From the IMG/VR virus record IMGVR_UViG_3300009553_000529, positions 1-20,063 of that record: DNA of 20,063 nt, one strand, 5' to 3'. The notes beneath the pieces are model-generated. The model worked only from the letters and a program-made list of their open reading frames with translations, searched no databases and had not been told where the DNA came from. Position numbers and translations under genes: made by a program. Each line of letters starts with the position of its first letter. Within the stretch, counting starts at the first letter, position 1. This DNA comes from a virus. This document shows, piece by piece, positions 1 through 5,051 of this stretch.

Positions 1-1
1 C

Positions 2-250
2 AAGGCGGTCTACCCCGAGGCGTTCCTGCAGGAGGCCGCCTACAGCGTCGCGCTCGAGGAGATGGGCTACCGCGAACCGACCGAGGCGATCGTGCTGCGG
101 TTGCCGAAGGTGGCCAGCGACCCGGGCTTCGAGGCCGTGCCCGTGCCGGCGCGCGCCGAGCTGTTCCCAGTGTTCCTCGCGGCGAAGGCGCTCTGGACCT
201 GGCAGTACGCGAACGAGGCCAAGTGGCGCGCCCGCCGGCGGGTCGCCTGA
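2..250 (+). CDS. PD-(D/E)XK (RecB/Cas4-like) nuclease, C-terminal fragment
   Basis: The gene enters from the left edge and its start lies outside the window; 82 residues are visible. The fragment has the pattern seen at the end of phage RecB/Cas4-like exonucleases: YPEAFLQEAAYSVALEEMG, where the Q and following helix resemble motif QxxxY, then a strand (AIVLRLPK), a second strand and a helix ending in ALWTW. Such enzymes degrade or process DNA ends in phage recombination. The catalytic D/E/K residues would lie upstream and cannot be checked. Its stop overlaps the next start (TGATG), so it heads or continues a rightward operon. The family call is by pattern memory and moderately sure. Confidence 0.6.
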   Translation, partial: KAVYPEAFLQEAAYSVALEEMGYREPTEAIVLRLPKVASDPGFEAVPVPARAELFPVFLAAKALWTWQYANEAKWRARRRVA

Positions 251-339
251 TGGACCTCGGCGACGCCGTCGTCACCCTGTGGCTGTTTGTCGTCGCGCTG
301 GCGATCGGCGGATGGATCGAGGAACGGACGCGCCGGTGA
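250..339 (+). CDS. Small single-pass membrane protein
   Basis: A 29-residue reading frame overlaps the upstream stop (TGATG) and the downstream start in the same way. Residues 7-22 are hydrophobic (VVTLWLFVVALAIGGW) and are followed by a charged tail (EERTRR), giving one predicted membrane helix with a positive C-terminal end. No family is recognised. The tight coupling on both sides and GC-rich third positions support a real gene; the small size keeps confidence moderate. Confidence 0.5.
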   Translation: MDLGDAVVTLWLFVVALAIGGWIEERTRR

Positions 340-479
340 TGCCCTATGTCTTCGCGCCCTACATCGCGCCGCCGATCGCGCCGCCGCGGTGCGCGTTCTG
401 CCTGGTCGCCCTGCAGTGTCTCGATCGCACGCACTGGCGGTGTGTCGACTGCGGGCGCGACTGGATCGCGCGGACGTAG
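339..479 (+). CDS. Small zinc-ribbon protein
   Basis: This 46-residue protein starts at an ATG overlapping the previous stop. It has two cysteine pairs, C18-x2-C21 and C35-x2-C38, spaced as in a treble-clef or zinc-ribbon fold, with a proline-rich lead-in (APYIAPPIAPPR). Proteins of this kind are frequent among phage early genes and usually have unknown roles, possibly nucleic-acid or protein binding. A longer in-frame reading exists upstream, but it would overlap the membrane protein heavily, so the coupled start is preferred. Confidence 0.55.
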   Translation: MPYVFAPYIAPPIAPPRCAFCLVALQCLDRTHWRCVDCGRDWIART

Positions 480-482
480 ACT

Positions 483-496
483 ATGCAAAATTGCAT
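483..496. repeat. Palindrome ATGCAA-AA-TTGCAT over the start codons
   Basis: Six-base perfect arms flank a two-base centre. It is AT-rich in a GC-rich setting and spans both candidate start codons of the gene beginning here. It may be an operator or a translational control element; no binding protein can be named. Confidence 0.3.
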
Positions 497-758
497 GGCG
501 GCCCACACACCCGGCCCGTGGGAATGGGACGGCAAATTCACGGTCGGGATTCCGCACGCGCGAGGCTTGTGTTACTTCCGCGTCGAACCTGAGGACGCGC
601 GCCTCATCGCCGCCGCGCCGGCCCTGCTCGACGAACTGCGCATCGCCCGGAACGTCATCTCGACGGCCTGCGGGGAGCGGGCGCCGTTCGCGAAGGTCGC
701 TCTGGCGCGGATCGACGCCGCGATCGACAAAGCGACTGGCCGTGTCTCAGACGTCTGA
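483..758 (+). CDS. Widespread phage hypothetical protein (ARLIAAAP family)
   Basis: This is a 91-residue protein. It contains HTPGPWEWDG near the N-terminus and DARLIAAAPALLDELR in the middle, a combination typical of a very common small phage protein of unknown function. Two starts are possible: the first ATG at 483 or MAAHTPG at 495. The second fits the usual N-terminus of the family, but neither has a clear Shine-Dalgarno sequence. The start region is covered by a palindrome (483-496) and the last codons by a 20-bp perfect palindrome (743-762). It is the last rightward gene before the attachment region. Confidence 0.75.
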   Translation: MQNCMAAHTPGPWEWDGKFTVGIPHARGLCYFRVEPEDARLIAAAPALLDELRIARNVISTACGERAPFAKVALARIDAAIDKATGRVSDV

Positions 759-762
759 GACA
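743..762. repeat. 20-bp perfect palindrome TGTCTCAGACGTCTGAGACA
   Basis: Every base pairs with its partner across the centre. The palindrome covers the stop codon of the upstream gene. Related GTCTCAGAC/GTCTGAGAC units recur at 9489-9528 and 9875-9892, about 9 kb away, which suggests a shared binding site rather than chance. No T-run follows, so a rho-independent terminator is not supported. Confidence 0.6.
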
Positions 763-817
763 GACGTGGCGCCTCCATCTATCGCCAGCTTCCGCCTCGC
801 AGGGCTGAGGGTGCGGG

Positions 818-1132
818 TTACTTCGTCGGGGTCTTCGGCGTCCGCCCGCGCGTCCCGCCGGTGACGAACGTGAACGGCTCGAGCGTGATGTTGGTGATCC
901 GCTCGGTCGGGATCCAGGCGGTCTCGCCCTGCGCATCGACGCACTTGGTCACGGGCGAGAAGCCGACCATGTTCCCCTCGCCGTCGAGGCGGACCAGGTG
1001 GCCGTCGACCTCGCCGTAGCGGGGCATCTGGTACAACTCGATCACGGTGAGCGAGCCGATCGGCAGCGGGCCGGTCGTGTCGGGGTTGGCTTTGAGCTCG
1101 GCGCGGAGTTTCTTCGCGAGGGCGAGCAGCAT
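818..1132 (-). CDS. Hypothetical protein, leftward, across attP from integrase
   Basis: The 104-residue protein begins MLLALAKKLRAELKANPD and has a central beta-rich section (SLTVIELYQMPRYGEVDG, then MVGFSPVTKC, then ERITNITLEPFTFVTGG). It ends in a short basic, Thr/Pro-rich tail. No family is recognised. The start is well supported: an AGGAGGT sequence at 1142-1148 on this strand lies nine bases before the ATG. That ribosome site is partly buried in a hairpin (1144-1177). No promoter is obvious between it and integrase. On the unintegrated genome it may be read from the integrase transcript through attP; integration would break that link. Confidence 0.7.
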   Translation of the reverse strand: MLLALAKKLRAELKANPDTTGPLPIGSLTVIELYQMPRYGEVDGHLVRLDGEGNMVGFSPVTKCVDAQGETAWIPTERITNITLEPFTFVTGGTRGRTPKTPTK

Positions 1133-1141
1133 AACTGGGGG

Positions 1142-1177
1142 ACCTCCTGACCGCGGACGGGCGGTACGGTTCAGGAG
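1142..1177 (-). promoter_or_regulatory. Hairpin sequestering the Shine-Dalgarno of the leftward gene
   Basis: CTCCTGA (1144-1150) pairs perfectly with TCAGGAG (1171-1177). After a one-base bulge, CCG (1151-1153) pairs with CGG (1167-1169), leaving a 13-base loop. On the minus-strand RNA the AGGAGGT ribosome site (1142-1148) falls in this stem, so folding would hide it. The position, just beyond the attachment site from integrase, is the place where lambda carries the sib retroregulator. That parallel is inference only. Confidence 0.45.
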
Positions 1178-1186
1178 TCTACACCC

Positions 1187-1212
1187 GCGAAACCTTACCG
1201 GCTGGCCTTACC
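1187..1212. repeat. Left putative integrase arm sites (CCTTACC pair)
   Basis: GCGAAACCTTACC at 1187-1199 is followed by a second CCTTACC at 1206-1212. The same 13-mer and a second CCTTACC recur in the same orientation on the other side of the tRNA core (1362-1386). Paired direct repeats flanking a core are the layout of arm-type sites of lambda-family integrases. Binding is inferred. Confidence 0.55.
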
Positions 1213-1214
1213 AT

Positions 1215-1230
1215 GTTGAAAAGAATCAAC
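1215..1230. repeat. Inverted repeat GTTGA-6-TCAAC next to the att core
   Basis: Five-base perfect arms surround AAAGAA, between the left arm repeats and the tRNA core. It could be an excisionase or host-factor site, or a weak hairpin. A GTTTTCT stretch follows, but the stem is too short to call a terminator. Confidence 0.25.
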
Positions 1231-1247
1231 GTTTTCTGGAGTTCGAC

Positions 1248-1297
1248 GCAGCCTCCGAAGCTGTAGGCCAGAGGTTCGAATCCTCTCGGGCGCACCA
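1248..1297 (+). other. attP: attP core: 3' half of tRNA-Arg(CCG)
   Basis: The segment folds as the 3' half of a tRNA. It has an anticodon stem GCAGC/GCTGT around loop CTCCGAA (anticodon CCG at 1255-1257, T before it), a five-base variable region, T-arm AGAGG-TTCGAAT-CCTCT, acceptor strand CGGGCGC, discriminator A and CCA. No matching 5' half (acceptor GCGCCCG, D-arm) lies upstream, so this is not a whole tRNA gene. Phages commonly integrate into tRNA genes from the anticodon loop to the 3' end and restore that part. Phage-like genes and arm-like repeats on both sides favour attP. Confidence 0.8.
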
Positions 1298-1320
1298 TTT
1301 TCCCTCTGTAAACATCGGCC

Positions 1321-2610
1321 TCATTCGCGTCGCGTCCGGACACGGCGGGACCGTTTGGGGGGCGAAACCTTACCACCCACCTTACCGGGGCGGCGGGCCG
1401 TCGGCAGCGGCCGCGCGGCCCGACGAGCGACTCGGGAGAGCTTCCCGACCGAGTCCACCTGGTGCGCCTGGACGGCGGCCATCGCATACCGCTGGCTCTG
1501 CTCGATCGTCGCGTGGCCGAGCAGATCCTTGACGAGCACGAGATCCTTCGACGATCGAAACACTTCCGTCCCGAACGTGTGGCGGGTGAGCTCGACCAGG
1601 CCCAACGTCTCGGGGATCGGCGGCAGCCGGCGCCGCGCGCGGACCTTGTTCGCGGCGCGGATCGCGCGCTTGATCGACCGCCCCAGCGACGTCGGGGAGA
1701 ACGGCCGATTGGCGCCCATCGCGAAAAACCGTTTGAGGACCGGCACGGCCGCCGGCATCAGCTGCCGCGGCTTCACCTTGCGCCGGGCGCGCGCGCGCCG
1801 CGATCGCCGCCCCTTCGATCGTTTCGGCGGCGTCACGGTCAGAAGCTCCCAATTGACGTGCGCGGGTTGCAGCTGGCCCAGTTGTTTCGGGGGACAGCCA
1901 GTGACGAGCATCGTTTCGAAGCGGATGCGACTGAGCGAGCCGGCTTCGCGCGCTTCGTCTTTCTTCGAGCGCGTGACGTCCGGCATGTACGACAGGATTT
2001 CGTACGCGAGCGCGAACGTGTGGCCCTTCGGCAGCTCCTCGGGCGGCTCCGCCTCGTCGACCTCGCGCACCGGGTTCCGCGCATGCAGCCCGTCGAGCAC
2101 CGTGAAGAGGTTCTCGAGCGCGCGGAGCCGATGATTGACAGCCGACGCGGAGAGGGGCAGGGCGCGGGTTTCCCAGCGCGCCTTCTCCCCCTTGGGTTTC
2201 ACGAGCACCTGCCGCGGCCCGACGGTCAACCACAGGTCGCGCTGCGCGCGGATTTCGTGCGGCTGGATGTCCGTGCGCGGCCGCTCGCCGAAGATCACCG
2301 CCCACTCCCGAATGTGCTTGCGCCGATCCTTGATCCCGACCATCGCCTGCACGGCGTCGAGGTAGATCTCCGCGTCCGCGAGAAAGCCCTCACCGACCGG
2401 GATCGGATCGTCGCCCTTCTTGCGGCGCGCCTCGACGCGGCGATCCTCCTGCCAGGCCTGCATCTCCTTGATCGTCGGCTCATAGGTGTCGGTCCGACGA
2501 AACCGCTTCGATCGCACGCGGCCGTCGGGATAGCCGGGCCAGGGCACCCACTGAAAGACCCGAAACCCGGTCGCCGTCGCGACGATACCGGTCGGCAGTG
2601 CGCGCGCCAT
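1321..2610 (-). CDS. int: Tyrosine recombinase (phage integrase)
   Basis: This 429-residue protein integrates and excises the phage at the adjacent tRNA-Arg core. The N-terminus (about 1-60) looks like an arm-binding domain, residues 75-175 like the SAM-like core-binding domain, and 190-385 like the catalytic domain. Visible motifs are RHTFGTEVF (343-351), LGH (364-366) and the tyrosine in QSQRYA (Y375). The usual first arginine box reads TGCPPKQLGQL (from 237), with proline where TGxR is expected, and no histidine precedes RHTF, so the active site is divergent. The basic tail (400-429) is encoded over the right arm repeats. The start overlaps an upstream stop (TAATG), implying coupling to the repressor region. 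Confidence 0.92.
   Translation of the reverse strand: MARALPTGIVATATGFRVFQWVPWPGYPDGRVRSKRFRRTDTYEPTIKEMQAWQEDRRVEARRKKGDDPIPVGEGFLADAEIYLDAVQAMVGIKDRRKHIREWAVIFGERPRTDIQPHEIRAQRDLWLTVGPRQVLVKPKGEKARWETRALPLSASAVNHRLRALENLFTVLDGLHARNPVREVDEAEPPEELPKGHTFALAYEILSYMPDVTRSKKDEAREAGSLSRIRFETMLVTGCPPKQLGQLQPAHVNWELLTVTPPKRSKGRRSRRARARRKVKPRQLMPAAVPVLKRFFAMGANRPFSPTSLGRSIKRAIRAANKVRARRRLPPIPETLGLVELTRHTFGTEVFRSSKDLVLVKDLLGHATIEQSQRYAMAAVQAHQVDSVGKLSRVARRAARPLPTARRPGKVGGKVSPPKRSRRVRTRRE
1362..1386. repeat. Right putative integrase arm sites (CCTTACC pair)
   Basis: GCGAAACCTTACC (1362-1374) plus CCTTACC (1380-1386) match the left pair in orientation and nearly in spacing (12 versus 13 bases). They lie inside the 3' end of the integrase gene, where they encode its GKVGGKV segment. 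Confidence 0.55.
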
Positions 2611-2810
2611 TAGTCCAGGTCCGCGAGAAAATCAGCGACGAGGTTTTCGACCGCGCGGACCGCCGCCGGCCGCGCGGACACGAGTCGCTGCAGCATGTCG
2701 CCGAGCCTTCCGCGTGTCCGCCGCTTCGATTTCTGCCGTGGCTTTTTTGAAGGCCGCGAGGGTCTGCGCGCGCGGGCGCGGCGCGCGGGGAACGGGATTA
2801 GCTTGGTCAA
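2610..2810 (-). CDS. Overlapping frame at the repressor 3' end; possible true repressor C-terminus
   Basis: This 66-residue frame overlaps the last 179 bases of the repressor gene in another frame and ends TAATG on the integrase start. Its first half is very basic (RRARARRPSRPSKKPRQKSKRR). Its second half (DMLQRLVSARPAAVRAVENL) looks like an ordinary amphipathic helix with GC-rich third positions, whereas the repressor frame there is Ala/Arg-rich with poor codon choice. Its only start near the 5' end is a TTG without a ribosome site. A +1 shift or a lost A in the A6 tract (T6 on the plus strand, 2743-2748) would join it to the repressor. It may be a separate gene, a frameshift product or the result of a sequence error. 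Confidence 0.4.
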   Translation of the reverse strand: MTKLIPFPARRARARRPSRPSKKPRQKSKRRTRGRLGDMLQRLVSARPAAVRAVENLVADFLADLD

Positions 2811-3345
2811 CCGGCGGATCTAACGAAGCAAGGTCGCGGCCGTCGTCTTTGTTCGTCGATTCGACCGCCGCGGCCGTCGCCGTGTGCGACCCTGAGACAT
2901 GGGTGTGCTGAATCGCGTCAACGTCGGGCCCGTCGCCGCGCGCCCGTTTGGCCTGAATCACGAATCCGACGGTCGATCGAACGACCGCTTTCTCGTCGCC
3001 CGTGAACGTCGGCCAGTGTCTCAGGAGCCGCAGCACCAAGGGTTCACTCACCACTTTCTCAGGTCCGTACAGCGACTCAATTAAGTCCGCGATGTCCCCT
3101 TTGCCGGCGGCGCGGAGCACGGCCGACGCCGGTTCGCCGGACACCTGTGCCAGACGTAGACAGTTCTCCACATTGAAGGGGAAGTCGCCCGTGTTGATCG
3201 CGCGACTGAGTCGCGACGAGTCCATCTGCAGTGCGTCCGCGAGCGCTTTTTTCGATTCGAATCTTCGCGCGACCCGAGAGAGCAGCTCCTTGAAAGCATC
3301 CACTGACCCGACGATAGCCACGGGTCCGGCCGTGCTGCAAAACAT
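2632..3345 (-). CDS. Helix-turn-helix transcriptional regulator, likely lysogeny repressor
   Basis: This is a 237-residue protein. Residues 31-72 (KKALADALQMDSSRLSRAIN and what follows) form a clear XRE-type helix-turn-helix. A middle helical region (96-135, with HWPTFTGDEKAVVRSTVGFV) and a disordered basic tail follow. No LexA/CI-type S24 peptidase motif is seen, so it would not be a self-cleaving repressor. It is divergent from the Cro-like gene and separated by an operator-promoter region, the classic genetic-switch layout, and lies upstream of integrase in the same direction. The start is uncertain (ATG 3345, or GTG codons 9 or 15) because no good ribosome site is seen. The last 60 residues may be in the wrong frame. 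Confidence 0.75.
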   Translation of the reverse strand: MFCSTAGPVAIVGSVDAFKELLSRVARRFESKKALADALQMDSSRLSRAINTGDFPFNVENCLRLAQVSGEPASAVLRAAGKGDIADLIESLYGPEKVVSEPLVLRLLRHWPTFTGDEKAVVRSTVGFVIQAKRARGDGPDVDAIQHTHVSGSHTATAAAVESTNKDDGRDLASLDPPVDQANPVPRAPRPRAQTLAAFKKATAEIEAADTRKARRHAAATRVRAAGGGPRGRKPRR

Positions 3346-3378
3346 CAGGACAGGGTAGGGAAGCAGTTCCGGTCATTC

Positions 3379-3407
3379 TTGACAGTACAGCCACGTACCT
3401 GTATCGT
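3379..3407 (+). promoter_or_regulatory. Sigma70-type early rightward promoter
   Basis: A consensus TTGACA (3379-3384) is followed after exactly 17 bases by TATCGT (3402-3407), four of six matches to TATAAT. Transcription should begin around 3413-3415, on or next to the ATG of the Cro-like gene, which has no ribosome site. A leaderless mRNA is therefore likely. Confidence 0.7.
3386..3403. promoter_or_regulatory. Operator candidate TACAG-8-CTGTA within the promoter
   Basis: Five-base perfect arms TACAG (3386-3390) and CTGTA (3399-3403) sit in the spacer between -35 and -10. A repressor bound here would block RNA polymerase, fitting control by the divergent HTH gene or by the Cro-like product. 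No second copy was found in this intergenic region. Confidence 0.5.
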
Positions 3408-3414
3408 GCAGCGC

Positions 3415-3678
3415 ATGGGAGTAAAGCCCGCGAACGTTGACAGCGAGTCCGAGGACCTCCTCGACCAGTTGAACCAAGTCCGACTGACGCGTGACTGGTC
3501 GTACCGGCAACTGTCGGACGACATCGAGAAGGTCACCGGGTACGTGGTCTCCGCGCAGACGCTGCAGCCGCTGCTGTCGGCGCCGAGAGCCGAGCGGGCC
3601 AAGCCGTTCGATCGGACGTTGCACAAGATCCGTCGGTACCTCGACGCCCTCCGCCCCCCGAAGCGGCGCGCCTCATGA
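3415..3678 (+). CDS. Cro-like small DNA-binding protein
   Basis: This 87-residue protein starts MGVKPANVDSESEDLL. Residues 21-70 (RLTRDWSYRQLSDDIEKVTG, then SAQTLQPLL) resemble an XRE-type helix-turn-helix, followed by a helix KIRRYLDALRPPKR. It is the first gene of the rightward early operon, divergent from the repressor, so a Cro-like role is likely by position. A longer start at 3379 is rejected because it begins inside the -35 box. With the mapped promoter, translation would start at the mRNA 5' end. The gene ends in an ATGA overlap with the next. Confidence 0.68.
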   Translation: MGVKPANVDSESEDLLDQLNQVRLTRDWSYRQLSDDIEKVTGYVVSAQTLQPLLSAPRAERAKPFDRTLHKIRRYLDALRPPKRRAS

Positions 3679-3929
3679 GCCCTGGCCCGCGGCGCCTGAC
3701 ACACCTGATGGCCGGCCTCGTCCCACAGCGCGACTGGCTGACGATGGCGCAGCTCGCCGAGCACGGGAAGTTCATGACGAAAGACGGGCAGCACTTCAGC
3801 CCGGAAGCCGCCCGGAAGTTCGTCACCCGCCACAAAGATTTGCCCCGCGGCCACCGCGGCCGCCAGCTCCTCGTCGATCGCGTCGTGTTCGATCGCTACG
3901 TGATGCAGGCGCGACAGGTTGCCTCATGA
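3675..3929 (+). CDS. Small excisionase/MerR-like DNA-binding protein
   Basis: The 84-residue protein contains RDWLTMAQLAEHGKFMTKDG (19-38), then EAARKFVTRHKDLPRGHRGRQLLVDRVVFDRYV. This resembles a winged-helix domain in which the second helix reads DNA and a basic wing follows, as in phage excisionases and small MerR-like regulators. It is translationally coupled to the Cro-like gene by ATGA and to the next gene in the same way. An excisionase or early regulator is plausible, but the sequence does not decide between them. Confidence 0.6.
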   Translation: MSPGPRRLTHLMAGLVPQRDWLTMAQLAEHGKFMTKDGQHFSPEAARKFVTRHKDLPRGHRGRQLLVDRVVFDRYVMQARQVAS

Positions 3930-4285
3930 CCCCCATCGTGCGCGACCCGCAGACCTCAAGCCCACGAGAAGTACTTGCGCCGGTGTGTACGACGCGCCTC
4001 CGCGACGTCGCCGGCGACTCCCTGCGCACGGTCAGCGGGAACGCGCGCGCGGCGGCGATCGACATGGACATCCACGAGGGCCATCTCTCGCGATCGCTGA
4101 AGGACGGGACGATTCGGCTCGAGCAGCTCGAATGCCTCGGGCCGAAGTTCGCGGCCAAGTTCGGCGCGGACCTGGTGGAACGCTTCGGGCCGGTGCTCGA
4201 CAAGAAAGCGCGAGCGCGGCGGCTGATTCGGGATTTGCGGCGCGGACTCGACGAGCTCGACGAACTCGCGGAGGCCGTTGCATGA
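3926..4285 (+). CDS. CII-like or other HTH regulator
   Basis: This 119-residue protein has residues 39-70 (NARAAAIDMDIHEGHLSRSL, then DGTIRLEQLECLG) reading as a helix-turn-helix with a recognition helix near HLSRSLKDG. A charged C-terminal helix with RARRLIRDLRRGLDELDELAE follows. This size and layout resemble lambda CII-class activators or similar phage switch proteins, but no specific family is recognised. The ATG overlaps the previous stop. It is third in the early operon, the position where lambda-like phages carry cII. Confidence 0.55.
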   Translation: MTPIVRDPQTSSPREVLAPVCTTRLRDVAGDSLRTVSGNARAAAIDMDIHEGHLSRSLKDGTIRLEQLECLGPKFAAKFGADLVERFGPVLDKKARARRLIRDLRRGLDELDELAEAVA

Positions 4286-4302
4286 GGTGAGGAACGACCC
4301 GC

Positions 4303-4365
4303 CGCGACGCTGCGAACGTCGCGACGGGGCAGAGCGTAGACCCGCAATCGGCTGCAAAGGAGCCG
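4303..4365 (+). promoter_or_regulatory. Two leader hairpins, the second around the ribosome site
   Basis: CGCGACG (4303-4309) and CGTCGCG (4317-4323) form a perfect 7-bp stem with a 7-base loop. CGGCT (4349-4353) and AGCCG (4361-4365) form a 5-bp stem whose loop exposes most of AAAGGAG (4356-4362), the ribosome site of the gene at 4371. The pair may tune translation or antitermination; no known motif is matched. Confidence 0.4.
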
Positions 4366-4370
4366 ACGCC

Positions 4371-4736
4371 ATGTCCGTTTTCAATGTAGCAAAAAGTCCA
4401 GCTGAGTTCAGTGCGGTCCCTAACAGAGCGGACGAGGCGGGCCTGGTCGGCATCCACGACGCCGCCCGCGCGCTTCATCTCTCCGTGTCCGGCGTCCGGT
4501 ATCTGGTCAAGGAAGGGCAGCTCGCCTGCGAGCGGATCTCGCGGCGCCGCGTGTTTCAGCCGGACGACGTCGTCGAACTCGCGCACCAACGCGCGCACGC
4601 GACGCTCGTGCCGCCGCCCGCCCCGTCGACGCCGAAAAAACGCGGCGCTCCCCGTCAGCTCAGGTTGCGCTTGTTTCGTACGGAAGGGCGAAAGGTCACT
4701 GTAGATCGGTGCAGCGAAACGTCGGGCGATCACTGA
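4371..4736 (+). CDS. MerR/excisionase-family helix-turn-helix protein
   Basis: The 121-residue protein has a clear helix-turn-helix at 25-72 (LVGIHDAARALHLSVSGVRY, then LVKEGQLACERI), a wing with RRRVFQPDDV, and a Pro/Lys-rich tail (PPPAPSTPKKRGAP). These domains bind DNA in excisionases and small phage regulators. The start at 4371 is chosen because AAAGGAG lies eight bases upstream. An earlier in-frame TTG at 4278 would add an arginine-rich, implausible leader. It follows the CII-like gene after an 85-base leader with two hairpins, unlike the tight overlaps elsewhere, suggesting separate control. Confidence 0.68.
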   Translation: MSVFNVAKSPAEFSAVPNRADEAGLVGIHDAARALHLSVSGVRYLVKEGQLACERISRRRVFQPDDVVELAHQRAHATLVPPPAPSTPKKRGAPRQLRLRLFRTEGRKVTVDRCSETSGDH

Positions 4737-4753
4737 GGAAAATCGCGGGCGTC

Positions 4754-4846
4754 CGTCCTGATAAGAAATCTTATGTTAACCGCCGAATGCGCTGATTTTT
4801 CAGGACGTTACGGGCTATCGTGACCGCTTTGGAAATTACGGTTAAC
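4754..4846. promoter_or_regulatory. AT-rich regulatory gap with nested inverted repeats
   Basis: The 132-base gap before the gene at 4869 is far more AT-rich than its surroundings. It holds ATAAGA-AA-TCTTAT (4761-4774), an 8-bp inverted pair CGTCCTGA (4754-4761)/TCAGGACG (4800-4807), and another 8-bp pair GTTAACCG (4775-4782)/CGGTTAAC (4839-4846). This looks like a promoter-operator region, but no convincing -35/-10 pair can be fixed. Confidence 0.45.
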
Positions 4847-4868
4847 CCCGTTTTCGGGAGGGCTGCCG

Positions 4869-5051
4869 ATGACTGAAGACGATCTCGTCGCGGATCTCGC
4901 CCGACTCTTGCGCGATGGGTTGGTGTATCTCGACGGCGTGGACGACGTGCCCCGCTTCGCGGTGACGGCGAAGGGCCGGGAACTCTCGACGGCCGAGCGG
5001 CTGTTCACGAAACCGCATTTTCAAAATGCAGATTCCGAGGCGACCGCGTGA
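4869..5051 (+). CDS. Small winged-helix-like protein
   Basis: This 60-residue protein has a helical N-terminus (TEDDLVADLARLLRDGLVYL) and then RFAVTAKGRELSTAERLF. The VTAKGREL turn is typical of the wing and last helix of MarR/winged-helix proteins, but the domain is short and the family is uncertain. A GGGAGGG ribosome site lies just upstream (4856-4862). It opens a new run of overlapping genes after the structured gap, so it may be first in a second early transcript. Confidence 0.55.
   Translation: MTEDDLVADLARLLRDGLVYLDGVDDVPRFAVTAKGRELSTAERLFTKPHFQNADSEATA
5015..5029. repeat. Palindrome GCATTTT-C-AAAATGC
   Basis: Seven-base perfect arms surround a single central base inside the 3' end of the small winged-helix gene, shortly before the GTG start of the next gene. 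Its AT content stands out locally. It may be a binding site or an RNA hairpin before the start. Confidence 0.35.

Noticed and set aside
743-775. Rho-independent terminator at the palindrome
   Set aside because: No T-run follows the stem and the palindrome has no loop, so it looks like a protein site instead.
1221-1297. Complete tRNA gene
   Set aside because: Only the 3' half is present. The bases before the anticodon stem do not form a D-arm or an acceptor strand to pair with CGGGCGC.
1462-2613. 383-residue frame on the plus strand over integrase
   Set aside because: Integrase on the other strand has intact RHTF, LGH and tyrosine motifs; this frame is Arg/His-rich without any domain.
2632-3345. 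Self-cleaving LexA/CI-type repressor
   Set aside because: The HTH is clear but no Ala-Gly cleavage site or Ser-Lys peptidase dyad region can be seen in the rest of the protein.
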